64,000 nucleotides of DNA from positions 1,353,156,323-1,353,220,322 of the forward strand of contig NC_090444.1 in NCBI RefSeq assembly GCF_031143425.1, written 5' to 3'. How positions within the stretch are numbered: position 1 is the stretch's first letter; each line of letters starts with the position of its first letter. A program made the position numbers and the translations under genes. This DNA comes from Pleurodeles waltl. Taxonomy: Eukaryota > Chordata > Amphibia > Caudata > Salamandridae. Positions 10,511 through 20,472 of the stretch are shown in pieces. The notes below the pieces were generated by a model that saw nothing but the letters and a program-made list of their open reading frames with translations, did not search any database and was not told where the DNA came from.

Positions 10511-11850
10511 GCGGAGGTACAGTGGCACCAGAGCACGAGGGAGCTGCATCCCACATGGCCATGGAGGGCCACACCACGGACTCTGAATGCACCAGTGGGA
10601 CGGAGGGCGAGGGGAGCTTCACGTCGGCCACAGGATCAGCAACCTGCGTCACGGACTCGTCCGACGATGGGAGCTCCCTTGTGGTGGCGGCACCATCTGT
10701 GCCCCCCACTTCTACAGGTACAGCCGCCACCTCCCCTACCAGCACCGCCCTCCCAACAGCCCTTCAGCATTCGCCCCGTGCCAGCTCACCCAGGAGGGTG
10801 GGCATCACCTTCGCCCCGGGCACCTCAGGCCCTGCCCTGGTCACCCCTGCTGCCCTCAGTGAGGAGGCCATTGACCTCCTCAGGTCACTCACTGTTGGGC
10901 AGTCTACTATTGTGAATGCCATCCAGGGTGTAGAAAGGGAGTTGCAACACGGTAATGCATTCCTGGAGGGCATTCATTCTGGTCAGGCTGCCCTTCAGCG
11001 AACCCTGCAATCTCTGGCCTCAGCACTGATGGCAGCCATTGTCCCTGTGTCTAGCCTCCCCCCTCCAAATTCCTCCACCCAGACCCAATCCCCTGTACTC
11101 CAGCCTATCCCAAGCACACCTACAGACCAGCATGCACACACCTCAACACCCAAAAGTAGCTCAGGCAAACATAGGCACCACACAACCCACAGGCACACAC
11201 GCAAGCATCACCCACGTGCAGACACTGCAACATCTACTGCCTCCACTGTGTCCCCCTCCTCATCGTCTCCCTCCTCCCTCCCAGTGTCGTCTACACTCTC
11301 ACCTGCATGCACTACATCTACAGGCACTAGGACTCGCAGCAGTACACCCAGCACCACAAGCCGCTCACCTGCAATCACCACCTCCACTCCCATTTACACT
11401 TCCCCTGTGTCCTCTCCCAGTGTGTCTGTGACGCCCCCACCCAAAGTACACAAATGCGGGCACCCACACACCCAACATCCATCCACCTCACGACAGCCTC
11501 CAGTACCTGCACCTGCACCCAAAACACCTAAAGTGACACCTCCTACAACCACCTCCCCTTCCTCCACTCCCAGACCCCCTCCAACTACCCACCCCAGTGT
11601 TCGTCAGAAACTGTCCCTGTGTAAAGTTGACCTTTTTGCCCCCCCCTCCAATTCAACAGTCCCGTCGTAGCGCCTCAGCCAAAAAGCCTCCAAAACCAGT
11701 GGTGCCTGTTCAAGGTGTGTGGAGTGCACCGGCCACTAGGGCAGGCAGTGTGACCCGGAGCCAAGGCACTGGCAGCCCACCCCCTGTAAAGGCTCTGAAA
11801 TTGGAAAGTGGCCGACGGGACCCTGTGAAGACTCCTGGAGGCAAAACAAC
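10511..11850 (+). pseudogene. third Harbinger gene, last exon (unit C)
   Basis: Same exon as 3726-5464. It starts after the ATCATCAG acceptor and is open to 11670; it has no TAA where unit A has one. An extra base in the C-run at 11639-11646 shifts the frame just after VDLFAPP. The SASAKKP block is readable in another frame and stops at 11850, where a deletion fuses it to 3' untranslated sequence. The 18-residue repeats are absent. Confidence 0.75.
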
Positions 11851-11959
11851 TCCCTTGTGCAGGTGGGACAGTGACGGGAAAGGAACTTCCACGGGGAGAC
11901 TAATTCAGTCTGGGCACCAGTCCCCCTCCAGAATCAGTGGAGGCTGTTATCTACTTTGG

Positions 11960-12378
11960 AAACTGTGGCTTTGCACTCCCCAGGATGGTACAGTGGGCAA
12001 GCCACCCACTGAAAAGACTTGTGAGACTGTGGCTTTGCACTCCCCAGGATGGTACAGTGGGCAAGCCACCCACTGAAAGGACTTGTGAGACTGTGGCTTT
12101 GCACTCCCCAGGATGGTACAGTGGGCAAGCCACCCACTGAAAGGACTTGTGAGACTGTGGCTTTGCACTCCCCAGGATGGTACAGTGGGCAAGCCACCCA
12201 CTGAAAGGACTTGTGAGACTGTGGCTTTGCACTCCCCAGGATGGTCCAGTGGGCAAGCCACCCACTGAAAGGACTTGTGAGACTGTGGCTTTGCACTCCG
12301 CAGGATGGTACAGTGGGCAAACCACCCACTGAAAGGACTTGAGAGACTGTGGCTTTGCACTCCCCAGGATACATCAAT
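11960..12378 (+). repeat. 64-bp minisatellite (unit C)
   Basis: Six to seven units of the 64-bp repeat with the CAGTGGG-N7-CCCACTG pair. 12379-13244 is the right terminal region with many GGCGGT motifs and no gene. Confidence 0.88.
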
Positions 12379-13316
12379 GGGCATGGAGCCCCGTCGTGGA
12401 TCTGGCTTTGCACTCCTCCGGCTGAGGTGCCCCCCCTTCCCTTCCCCCTGAGGTGCCTGTAGTATTTCTATCTGATCCCGCGGCAGTGTTCTCTCCGTGT
12501 GTGGACAGGTATCTATTGTGGGCCTCGCCCATGCATTTTTGGACTAGTGGTGCACGGACATTTCTATGTGCATATCTGTACTACTTCTCGGAATGTATAT
12601 ACTTTAGTATGATTTTCTAATATATGTATATAATTTTTGAGACATTTATGTTGCTACATTACAATGTTTGTACTGATTTTGTTTTGTCTTTGCATTCTTC
12701 CGGGGGGGTTGTGGGTTGTTCTTGTGCTGTTTGGACATGCATTGGTGTGTGTGTTGTTGTGGGTGAGGGTGAGGGTGTTGCGTGTGTGTCCCCCTAACTT
12801 TTGCCTCCCCTGTGTCATAGGTGCAGTACTCACCGTTGTCTTCGCCGGCGCAGGCGTTGGTCTTCGTAGATGAGTAGGAATACAAGGGCCGGTAGGATTT
12901 GGAGTTCCGGCTCCATGCTATCCTCCTTCCTCGTGGGATGTGTTCAGGTGAGCGTTTTCCCATTGCAAAAGCAGTTTCCGCCATTTTTTCATCCACGGAG
13001 AATCCGTCCCGGAAAAGGTGGCGGATTGGTGGGTTGTGATACTGTGGGCGGTACATTGTCTCCCGCCTGTCTGTTGGCGGTGACCGCCACGCTGCTTGTC
13101 TGTACCGCCGTGGCGGTCGGAGTGTTAAAGTGGCTGTCTATGTTGGCGGTTTCCGCCATGGTCATAATTCCCTTTTTTTTCCGCCAGCCTGTTTGCGGTC
13201 TTACCGCCGCTTTAACACCAACCGCCAGGGTTGTAATGACCCCCTTAATGTTAAGTTTAATTTTTATTTTTTATTTTGTGAGGAACTAACCAATCCCCGC
13301 ATTTTGATTTTATATA

Positions 13317-13640
13317 TTCTTTGGCACAATTTCACAAATCTTCATGAAACTTTACAAAAAAAGTTCATCAACGTCAGGTCCTTGAACGTTTCATGGTAAT
13401 CTTTCAAATGGGGAAAAGGAAATGGGGGGAGGGGCAAAATACAATTGCCCCATACCATTTCCATAGGGATTATTCAACAGCACTACAGCCAGAATTATTA
13501 AACAGTACTATAACAAATTTTTCAAACATTTTGATCTGAAAGCATGCTTTTTGTGATTTAGTGTCAATCCATTCAGTAGTTTTTGAGAAATGTTGTCCCG
13601 TATTTATGAAAAATGACGCACAACAGCGCTAGCGGAGTTC
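13317..13640. other. host flank of H1, dispersed repeat
   Basis: No coding signal. AT-rich sequence containing phrases such as CAAATCTTCATGAAACTTT and TAGTTTTTGAGAAATG. Similar wording (TCTACTGAACAGATTTAC and relatives) recurs near 27.6, 29.5, 50.2 and 52.2 kb, so this is probably an old dispersed repeat. Confidence 0.4.
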
Positions 13641-13884
13641 TTCTTCATTTTTCTTAATGTGAGCTAACGCCATTCCCTAACAGCATACGTGAGCCATATT
13701 TAAGAAATGACGCACAATGGTATTAAAGAAAGGCCAGCGTCTCGAAGAAAGATGCTAGCCGGTGACGGATTGCATTAGGAGAAATGGCGCTAGTGAGTCA
13801 AAAATGGTGGTAGGCTGATTAGCAGAAAAATATCTGCTACTAGTCAGCCTAGCATCATTTTTTGATGCACAAGCAGAAAAAAAA
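13641..13884. other. dispersed repeat fragment with GACGCA motifs
   Basis: No gene seen. ATGACGCACAA occurs twice (about 13613 and 13708) around GCTAACGCC, a style common in amphibian terminal-inverted-repeat elements. Ends not definable. Confidence 0.3.
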
Positions 13885-15140
13885 AAACACATTAGTAGCT
13901 CTGTAATCATGTCTCAGACCTGCCACTGCAGTGTCTGTGTGTGCAGTTTTAACTGTACATTCGACTTGGCCCACTTGCCAGGCCCAAACCTTCCCTTTTC
14001 CTACATGTAAGGCACCCCTATGGTAGGCTCTAGATAGCCCCAAGGGCAGGGTGCAGTGTATGGTAAAGGTAGGACATATAGTAATGTGTTTTATATGTCC
14101 TGACAGTGAAATATTGCTAAATTCGTTTTTCACTGTTGCAAGGCCTGTCCCTCTCATACGTTAAAATGGGGGCTACCTTTAAATCTGATTAAAGTGTAGA
14201 TTCCCTTTGGCAGCGGATGGACATGTGGAGTTTGGGGTCTCTGAGCTCACAATTTAAAAATACATCTTTTAGTAAAGTTGATTTTAAGATTGTGTGTTTG
14301 AAAATGCCACTTTTAGAAAGTGAGCATTTTCTTGCTTGTACCATTTCTGTGACTCTGCCTGTTTGTGGATTCCCTGCCTGGGTCAATTTGACAGTTGAGC
14401 TGGTTGCACCTCACACTAGACAGTGACACAAAAGGAGATGGGGTGTAGTCTGCATTTCCTGATGAGCCCTCTGTGCTAGGAGGGAGGGGAGGAGTGGTCA
14501 CTTACACCTGAAAAGGGCTGTGCCTGTCCTCACACAATGCAGTCTCCGACCCCCTGGTGAGTGTCTGGGGTCCGGCCTGGGCAAGGCAGGATTTCACATT
14601 CAAAAGAGACTTTACTTTGAAGTAGGCCTACTTCAAAGGAGAAATTGTGTATAAGAAGGGCACCCAAACCCACAGACTTTAGATCACTTCTGGACATCAA
14701 GAGGAACCTCTGCCTGGAGAAGAGCTGAAGAGCTGAGGAGAAGTGCTGCCCTGCTTGTGACTGTGCTTTGTGGAGCTATCCTGCAGTTGCTGCTTCTGCC
14801 AGGGTAAGAGGGCAAAGACTGGACTTTGTGTGCCTTCTATCTTATGAAGAAATCTCCAAAGGCTTGATTTAGTGCTTGCCTCCTGTTGTTTGAAGTCTCA
14901 GGGACAGCAAAGACTTCTCTCTGCCAGCATCTGGAGTCTCTGGAGAGACTCCTGCTCTGACAAGTGGTGCCCTATCCAGTCCCTGGGCCCTTGAAAGGAA
15001 AGCTGGTGGAAATCCAAGGAAATCGACTTCGGGCGACTTCGAACCGATGCCGCTGCTGAATCCGGTGATACCGCCTGCAACCGACTCCGTGATATTCGCT
15101 GGAACTCGATGACCTTCGCAGGCCCGATGCCGCAAAGAAC
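13885..15140 (+). repeat. Gypsy LTR fragment (same family as 20473-22550)
   Basis: Matches the interior of the 2.08-kb LTR in inverted orientation relative to that copy, from CTCAGACCTGCCACTG through CCAGGCCC, TGACAGTGAAATATTGC and the TATA-like GTGTATAAGAAGG near 14650 to about 15020. The last 120 bp contain GATGCCG/CGACTTCG repeats peculiar to this copy. Neither LTR end is present. No gene inside. Confidence 0.75.
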
Positions 15141-15189
15141 ATTTGTTGCAATATGAATGCATTATTAGTGGTACATAGTTGTAAATGTA

Positions 15190-15824
15190 GGGCCATATTT
15201 ATGTAGGGCCACTGGAAGTCACATTTAGTGATGGTCTGGTGGCACACACTGCAGGGTCATATTTACCAGGCCACATAAAGCTACCCTGTGTAGCTTTTCA
15301 TGGCCTTGTAAATGTAGACTGGTTCAACTTAGCCTGTTGACTCACCCTGTGACAGGGAGGCATGCTATTGGTGTTATGGTGGGTGTACCCACGAAACATC
15401 CATGGCATTTGACACATTACCAGATTTAAAACGTTTTGTAAACCTGGGAATGCATGCAAAGCCTACACCTCCTGAGAGGAGGTGTAAGGGGGACGCAAGA
15501 AGCCGAAATACCTTTATTTCTCTTAGTTTTTTCCATTTTCTATGTGTGCTGGAATCTGCAGCACACAGAAAAAGGAAAACTCCTCCTATGCTTGTTTTTC
15601 ACAAAAGACAATCATTCCCTCAATGCAGACACCCTTGCAGCATGGTTCATGAGTGCCTGCATTGGCTCGTGGCAGCCCACTGTTTGCCAACTCAGGGGGA
15701 AAAGAACAGGAATGTGCCATAGATACAGCACATTCCTGCCCTCTCCTTTTGATGCTGGGCAGCTCTGCCAGAAGGCTTGAGGCGCTGCCCTGTGTCAAAC
15801 CTTTGTAAATATGGCCCGTAGTTA
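15190..15824. mobile_element. terminal-inverted-repeat element, GGGCCATATTTA type
   Basis: Bounded by GGGCCATATTTAT on the left and TAAATATGGCCC on the right, with GTA directly outside each end. No transposase frame, so it would be a non-autonomous element. The interior shares words (GCAGCATGGTTCATGAGTGC) with the weaker element at 23262-23775. Confidence 0.5.
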
Positions 15825-17099
15825 AGGAAATTTTAAAGTAGAGCTTAGTTGTAGGAATTAGGAAAGTAATAGATCAACTCAAGTTGAGTCCATCATACTA
15901 CGCAAACTGATTTAGAAAAGTACATTACTGTGTGTGCCTCTGCTTGTCAAAAAATACTTTTTGGGAGATTACTGTACCAGTAATCTTTTTTTTTGCCGGT
16001 GCCACCACCAGTGCGGATGCTGACCGATCTGCTGGTCCCAGTAAGTCTTCCTGTTATATTATTATTATTTCCCTAATTTTATTTTTCACCTGTTCTCATT
16101 TCAGATGGATTTTCTTTTAGGTTTACTCTGCCTGTCTACCTTGTTTTATACTAATTTTCCTTCTATGCAAGCTTTGTTAAATTTTTGTTATCCCTGCATT
16201 TACCTATTTTACATGTTTCTTCTGTACCTGACTTCCTCCTGCCTGTACTGTCTTTCTTCTGCTTTGTTCTCCCCTTTAATATCTTGCAAACTAGTACTTA
16301 ATTCTAAGAGGACAGATTTGTAGGACAGGTACTCTACTAACAAGATTGAGTGCCCAAGTCAGCTTTTCTACGCAAGTTTGTGAAGGTTTTCTTTGCCCTA
16401 CTCATGCCCATTGCATATTCAAACCAAGACCTAATCATAGGTTTTCTTGGATTAACCAAAATATTGCACCCCTTTATTACAATACAGTGACTTAGCTCTG
16501 CCCCTCCATTACATTTCCAGTTAATTTGTCTACTTTGCTTTTCTAAGAGCTAACAAAATTCCTACAGTGAATGATAGAAGAAGGTAGAACTGTAATAATC
16601 TTTGTGGTTGTATTTATTTTATATTTAATATTTAACACCCTTAGAAAATAAATACGTGAACATGGACAATTGCAACTGAAAAAACACTACTAGGTCTCAA
16701 CATGTATCTATTAGATTTCATCTACTTCTATATTTGCCAAACATTTCAAGTTCATCATAATTCATTTCAATAACATAACAATCATCCAAACATAACTTCC
16801 TAGTGATAGAAAATTAATGTTTCTTTCAAATCACATGCATTGGTTGACAGTCATAGTTATGTGTGGAAGCATCACATTAAGGAGTCACCTAAGGCCTAAG
16901 GGTTAAGGTCACAGACCCTCACACTGAAAGCTGAGGTTTCTACTTGAGGTGTGCCTATGGTTGTTTTTCCTCTTTAATTTCCTTTTAAACTTTTAAGGTT
17001 CATACTGAAAGGTGATCTCACTCTCTGTAATTGACAGAAACATTTTTCTTTTCAATTTGTTCAGGAATATCTAAGTATAACAATCATCAAAGCCTAAAC
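15825..17099. other. no gene recognised
   Basis: AT-rich DNA with pyrimidine-rich tracts (16070-16300). The frame at 16105 is hydrophobic but looks like a reading of T-rich low-complexity sequence. Nothing recognisable. Confidence 0.4.
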
Positions 17100-17440
17100 A
17101 ACTCTCTCTCACTCACTCTCGTTCTCTCTCTCTTTCAATTGTTTTATCCCATTCATACACCCACTCTGACCCTTACGCACAAACTCACAGACCCACTCAG
17201 ACCTGTGCACCCACTCACAGCTGCACTAGTCCCTCACGCACCCACTCAGAGACCCTCTCAGACTCTTATACACCCACTCACAGACCCACTGAAACCCTCA
17301 GGCACCCACTCACAGACCCACACAGAAACTGCCGCACACACTCACAGACCAAATAAGACACTGATGCACCCACTCTTACACCTAGACAGACACTCTCACA
17401 GCCACTCTCGCACCCAGATTTAACCTGTCACACATATTCT
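17100..17440 (-). repeat. 32-bp-type minisatellite, CACCCACTCACAGACC
   Basis: Imperfect tandem repeats of CACCCACTCACAGACCCACT. The reverse complement, GGGTCTGTGAGTGGGTGC, is the unit of the array at 48721-49795, so both belong to one family. Confidence 0.75.
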
Positions 17441-17449
17441 CAACCCCAC

Positions 17450-17639
17450 AGAGACAGGTCGTGGGCAAATCCCACTGCGCACGGCCAAAGGCTCTGTGGT
17501 TAGGGGGATTGGCCACAGCAACTGGTTGCAGGCCAGGCCCTGCAACAAATCACCATTGCGCACAGCCCATCTGAGGTGGAGAATGCAGACCTCTCCTTAC
17601 CCCCTTAGTCAGAGCAATCTGCCAATATCCAGAGGTCAA
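17450..17639. repeat. dispersed repeat, GCCAGGCCCTG type
   Basis: Words GCAGGCCAGGCCCTGC and GCACGGCCAAAGGC recur at 24170-24440, 25920-26160 and about 28980-29070. Family unknown; non-coding. Confidence 0.5.
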
Positions 17640-18010
17640 GTAAAAAGTACTTAGATTTTTGGCATCCCCTAATCGATCACTGAGCTCATCAGCTCGGGGA
17701 TTGGGTGTGCATCAGTCTTAGAGACTGCTTTTAGTCCCCGTTAATCCACACAAAACCTGAGTTCTGGAGTGGCACCAGGAACAGCAGCTTTTGGGACCAA
17801 GACCACAGGGCTGGCTCAATGGCTACTGGAGCACTCAATTATCCAAAGGGCTAACATTTTGGATACCTCATCCTTTATGTTGGCCCTAACCTTGCCAGTC
17901 GCTCTGTAAACCTTATGTTTAACAGGAGGACTGTCCCCGGTGTATACATCATGTGTACACAGCTGGGTGACCCCTGGGATCAAGAAAAAAAGAGAGGCAA
18001 ACTGTCCCAA
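17640..18010 (-). pseudogene. Gypsy reverse transcriptase, N-terminal fragment
   Basis: Copies element RNA into DNA in the intact element. Readable motifs are TQLCTHDVYTG, SPPVKHKVYR, MLALWIIE, then SHWASPVVLVPK, ELRFCVD, RGLKAVSKTDAHPIPE, matching the start of Ty3/Gypsy RT (palm and fingers). In-frame stops interrupt it (after RFCVD and near PKI). The catalytic YxDD region is absent because the element ends first. It follows integrase in the same direction with only a stop codon between, which looks like the original junction. Confidence 0.8.
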
Positions 18011-18013
18011 TAC

Positions 18014-18484
18014 TTAGCGACAGTCCCTCTGTTTCTCTGGGGTCAGTGAGGGGGAGAGTTTCACACCCTCCACTGAACCATCCTTCTCTTTGGCAGACAG
18101 GAGGTCAGGATGAGGCTCACTCTCTTCCTCCACCCCATCATCTGTTGCCAAGAGCGTTGTTACCTCTGTCCTCTCAAAATGAGGTGTGAGGCGGGTCACA
18201 TGCAGGATCCTCAAAGGGTTCCTGGAAGTCCGTAAGTTCACTGAATAGGTGACATTACTCTTGTGCTCCACCACCTCAAATGGCACAGTCCACTTATCTT
18301 GGAGAGCCCTAAGGCCCACTGGGGCCATCACCCAAACTTTTTGGCCATGCTGGAACTCAATCAGAGTGCATTTCTCGTCATACCAGTGCGTCATATCTTC
18401 CTGGGTTGCTTCTAGGTTCTCTTGGGCGAGCTTTCTGAAGCGGGCTGTCTGGTTTCTAAAAGCTAGTGTCACGTAGGCTCTCAT
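18014..18484 (-). pseudogene. Gypsy integrase, C-terminal part
   Basis: Continuation of the integrase from 19446-19925 after removal of the insertion. Motifs: FRKLAQENLEATQEDM, MTHWYDEKC, HGQKVWVMAPV, LQDKWTVPFEVVE, RILHVTRLTPH, the usual pattern behind the Gypsy integrase core (GPY/F-like). About 156 residues open. It ends in an acidic linker (DDGVEEESEPHPD) leading into the RT start. Confidence 0.8.
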
Positions 18485-18486
18485 TA

Positions 18487-19445
18487 TTCAAATGAAACTA
18501 CTGCATTTTGAGAGGCAGAATCACCTGCGGTGTGGGAGGCTGAGTCTGGCCCACTACAGGTGACACCTGTCGCCCCAAACCAGGTTTTGCTCCGGTTAAC
18601 TAGCAGTGCCTCATCTCTACCCAAGGGCAAGGATGATTGGGCAGCTGAGCGCATGACATAATTGATTTCTCAGGAAAACCATGGTCACTTAGGTCTCATC
18701 CGTTTCTCTCAGTTACATTAGTCTCACATACACAATGATAAACAGAGGCAGTAAATATTTCAATAAGATTTTAATGAAGCGACTGCATCTTAGATAGCAA
18801 AGAATGTGCTGCAATAACCAGGGCGATACAGCATGACAAGATTAAAACTGTGACAAGAAGAGTAAAGCATAGAAATAATGCTACCATATTGTCACTAGAG
18901 TCAATAGATTAATTCCTACCTAGACTACAATAGAGCACATCATGTTAACCTCTAATTCTACCTTTCAGGTTCCCCTGGTAAGACATCATTGCCCATACCA
19001 GAGCAAAGCCTGAAGTCTGCATAAGCAGCTGTATCGAAGAGTTCAGCAATCAGCGTACAGTTGTGGCTGGAATCTCCCTCTAACGTGTGAGGGACAGGAA
19101 AGGGTTTTTATAATAAAACTGCTGATGTTCCAAGAAAATGTCCCTACGTAAGGATGTGTGTTTTTCTATGAATGTCAGAGACAAAACCACGTTCACCGGC
19201 AACCTATCTTACTACAGCCTTGAAAGAAGCACAGAGTGAGCAAGAATGTCTTGTTTGAGAACGTAGTGCTGGCCTAGGCAAAAACAGCTAGATAAAGAGA
19301 AATAAAACAAGACCGCAAAAGTGGCTATTGTAAGAATAATAAAATGAAGCTGAATAAAATATATCTAGGTTAAAGTGCACAGCTGCAGGCCTAGTATGCT
19401 AAAATAACGTGCATGGAGCTATAACTAAAATGGCTACACAACACA
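18487..19445 (-). mobile_element. LTR-like insertion inside integrase
   Basis: About 960 bp separate two parts of integrase that would otherwise be continuous (HQDVFSY | VTLAFRN). No coding frame. On the minus strand it has a TATA-like TTATAAAAACCC (about 19106-19117) and, downstream, ATTAAAATCTTATTG, as expected of a solo LTR promoter and polyadenylation region. The edges show TACAT and TACGT, a possible 5-bp target duplication with one CpG-type change. The TG...CA ends are not clear, so the class is uncertain. Confidence 0.45.
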
Positions 19446-19925
19446 AGCATGTAACTGAATACATCCTGGTGGGGCTTACAGGAGGCTTTCTCCAAGCCTT
19501 CCCTAACCAGACTCAAAGGTCCCCTGACAGGGTGGCCATACAGTAACTCAGAAGGGCTAAATCCAATACCCTTTTGAGGTACCTCCCTGTAGGCGAACAG
19601 AAGGTATGGTATGAGGGCATCCCACTTATGCCTCGAGGGCTCTGACAGGCCCATGATCATGTCCTTCAAGGTGCAGTTGAATCTCTCAACCAGACTGTTA
19701 CTTTGTGGGTGGTAAGGAGTGCTGAACTTACGTGTGACCCCACGCTCCTTCCAAAGAGACTTGATATAGGTTGATATGAAGTTGGTTACCCCAATCAGAT
19801 ACCACCTCCTTGGGGAACCCCTTGCGGGTAAAAACCCCCATCAAAGCATGTCCCACCACAGGGGAGGTGATTGACCTCAAAGGAATGACTTCTGGTAGCA
19901 GGTGGCATGATCCACCAAGGCCAGC
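19446..19925 (-). pseudogene. Gypsy integrase catalytic core
   Basis: Joins element DNA into the host chromosome in the intact element. Readable pieces in order: LALVDHAT (first Asp), GFPKEVVSDWG across a frame change (second Asp), STPYHPQSNSLVERFN (Glu), CTLKDMIMGLSEP, ALIPYLLFAYREVPQ, FSPSELLYGHPVRGPL. All three acidic positions are visible, but the frame is broken at least twice. It ends at HQDVFSY, where the LTR-like insertion begins. The zinc-binding HHCC part is missing because of the gag-integrase deletion. Confidence 0.8.
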
Positions 19926-19935
19926 TCTTCAGGAA

Positions 19936-20247
19936 TCAGACCGTTGAATGACACACTGCTAGCTGCCCTGGAGACCCTCCCCCAGGCATAATGGGTACAT
20001 TCACTACACCAGTGTGAACACTCTGCACCTCCACATCCTCCTCCTCCTCCTCTTCCTCTGTGTGCCCCCTAGCCTCCTTGGCTGTCACCCAGGCGCTCAG
20101 TGCCTTTTGCAGCTCCCTCTTCCTGGTGGAACTCTTAATGGGACAGGCAGGATCCTTATATAACTGTTTCAGTTGAGCAACTGTGTAACTTTCCAGTTTC
20201 CCTAACTCAAAAACAGCTCCAGCAGCTGCATCTCCAGATTTAGACAT
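19936..20247 (-). pseudogene. gag N-terminal fragment with SAP-like motif
   Basis: Starts at MSKSGDAAAG (ATG at 20247), the first sensible start after the LTR and primer site; the frame extends further upstream into untranslated leader. Residues about 14-45 (LESYTVAQLKQLYK, RELQKALSAW) resemble a SAP helix-turn-helix, found in gag of some Gypsy elements and able to bind DNA. A run of glutamates follows. The frame stops at 19936, where integrase sequence begins, so capsid and nucleocapsid are deleted. Confidence 0.7.
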
Positions 20248-20454
20248 GAAGGCAAGTCCAAAAGTGCAAAGTTCCAAGGCAGAAAAAGAGTTCTCAAAAA
20301 TCCACAAAAAATTGCCAAAAGAATGGAAGCAGGAAAAAAAAAGTCCAAAAAGAGAAAAAGCAAAAACAAGTAGTATATGATCACGTAATTTCTGCAATGA
20401 AAACAGTATTGTACACTTAATCACTGTATGTCAGGGACAAATACAAGTCCAATT

Positions 20455-20471
20455 CTCACCGCTGATCACCA
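20455..20471 (-). other. primer binding site
   Basis: One base after the LTR end, the minus strand reads TGGTGATCAGCGGTG. TGG at this place is the complement of a tRNA 3' CCA, as in LTR retrotransposons. The tRNA is not identified. Confidence 0.55.
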
Positions 20472-20472
20472 A

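Larger units (their letters stand above)
1..13244 (+). mobile_element. Harbinger element H1, left end missing, 3' part triplicated
   Basis: Position 1 aligns about 400 bp inside the complete sister element H2 (52849-61755), so the left terminal repeat lies outside the window. Content in order: Myb/SANT gene 1 (+), DDE transposase (-), last exon of gene 3 (+), minisatellites and a right terminal repeat. The right end, ending in GTAATGACCCCC and followed by TTA, occurs three times (7397, 10158, 13244) because the 3' region has been duplicated in tandem (units A 3457-7469, B 7470-10230, C 10231-13316). About 900 bp matching H2 56725-57650, carrying exons 1 and 2 of gene 3, are deleted at 3456. 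The element is not expected to move as a unit, but its transposase reading frame is open. Confidence 0.9.
10231..13316 (+). repeat. tandem duplicate unit C of the H1 3' region
   Basis: Third copy, again starting at ATGCAGGCCATGTGG. It has the whole last exon of gene 3 but lacks the 54-bp, 34-bp and 35-bp arrays (jump at about 11850). It ends with the terminal repeat at 13244 and the flank to 13316, after which unrelated DNA begins at TTCTTTGG. Confidence 0.88.
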
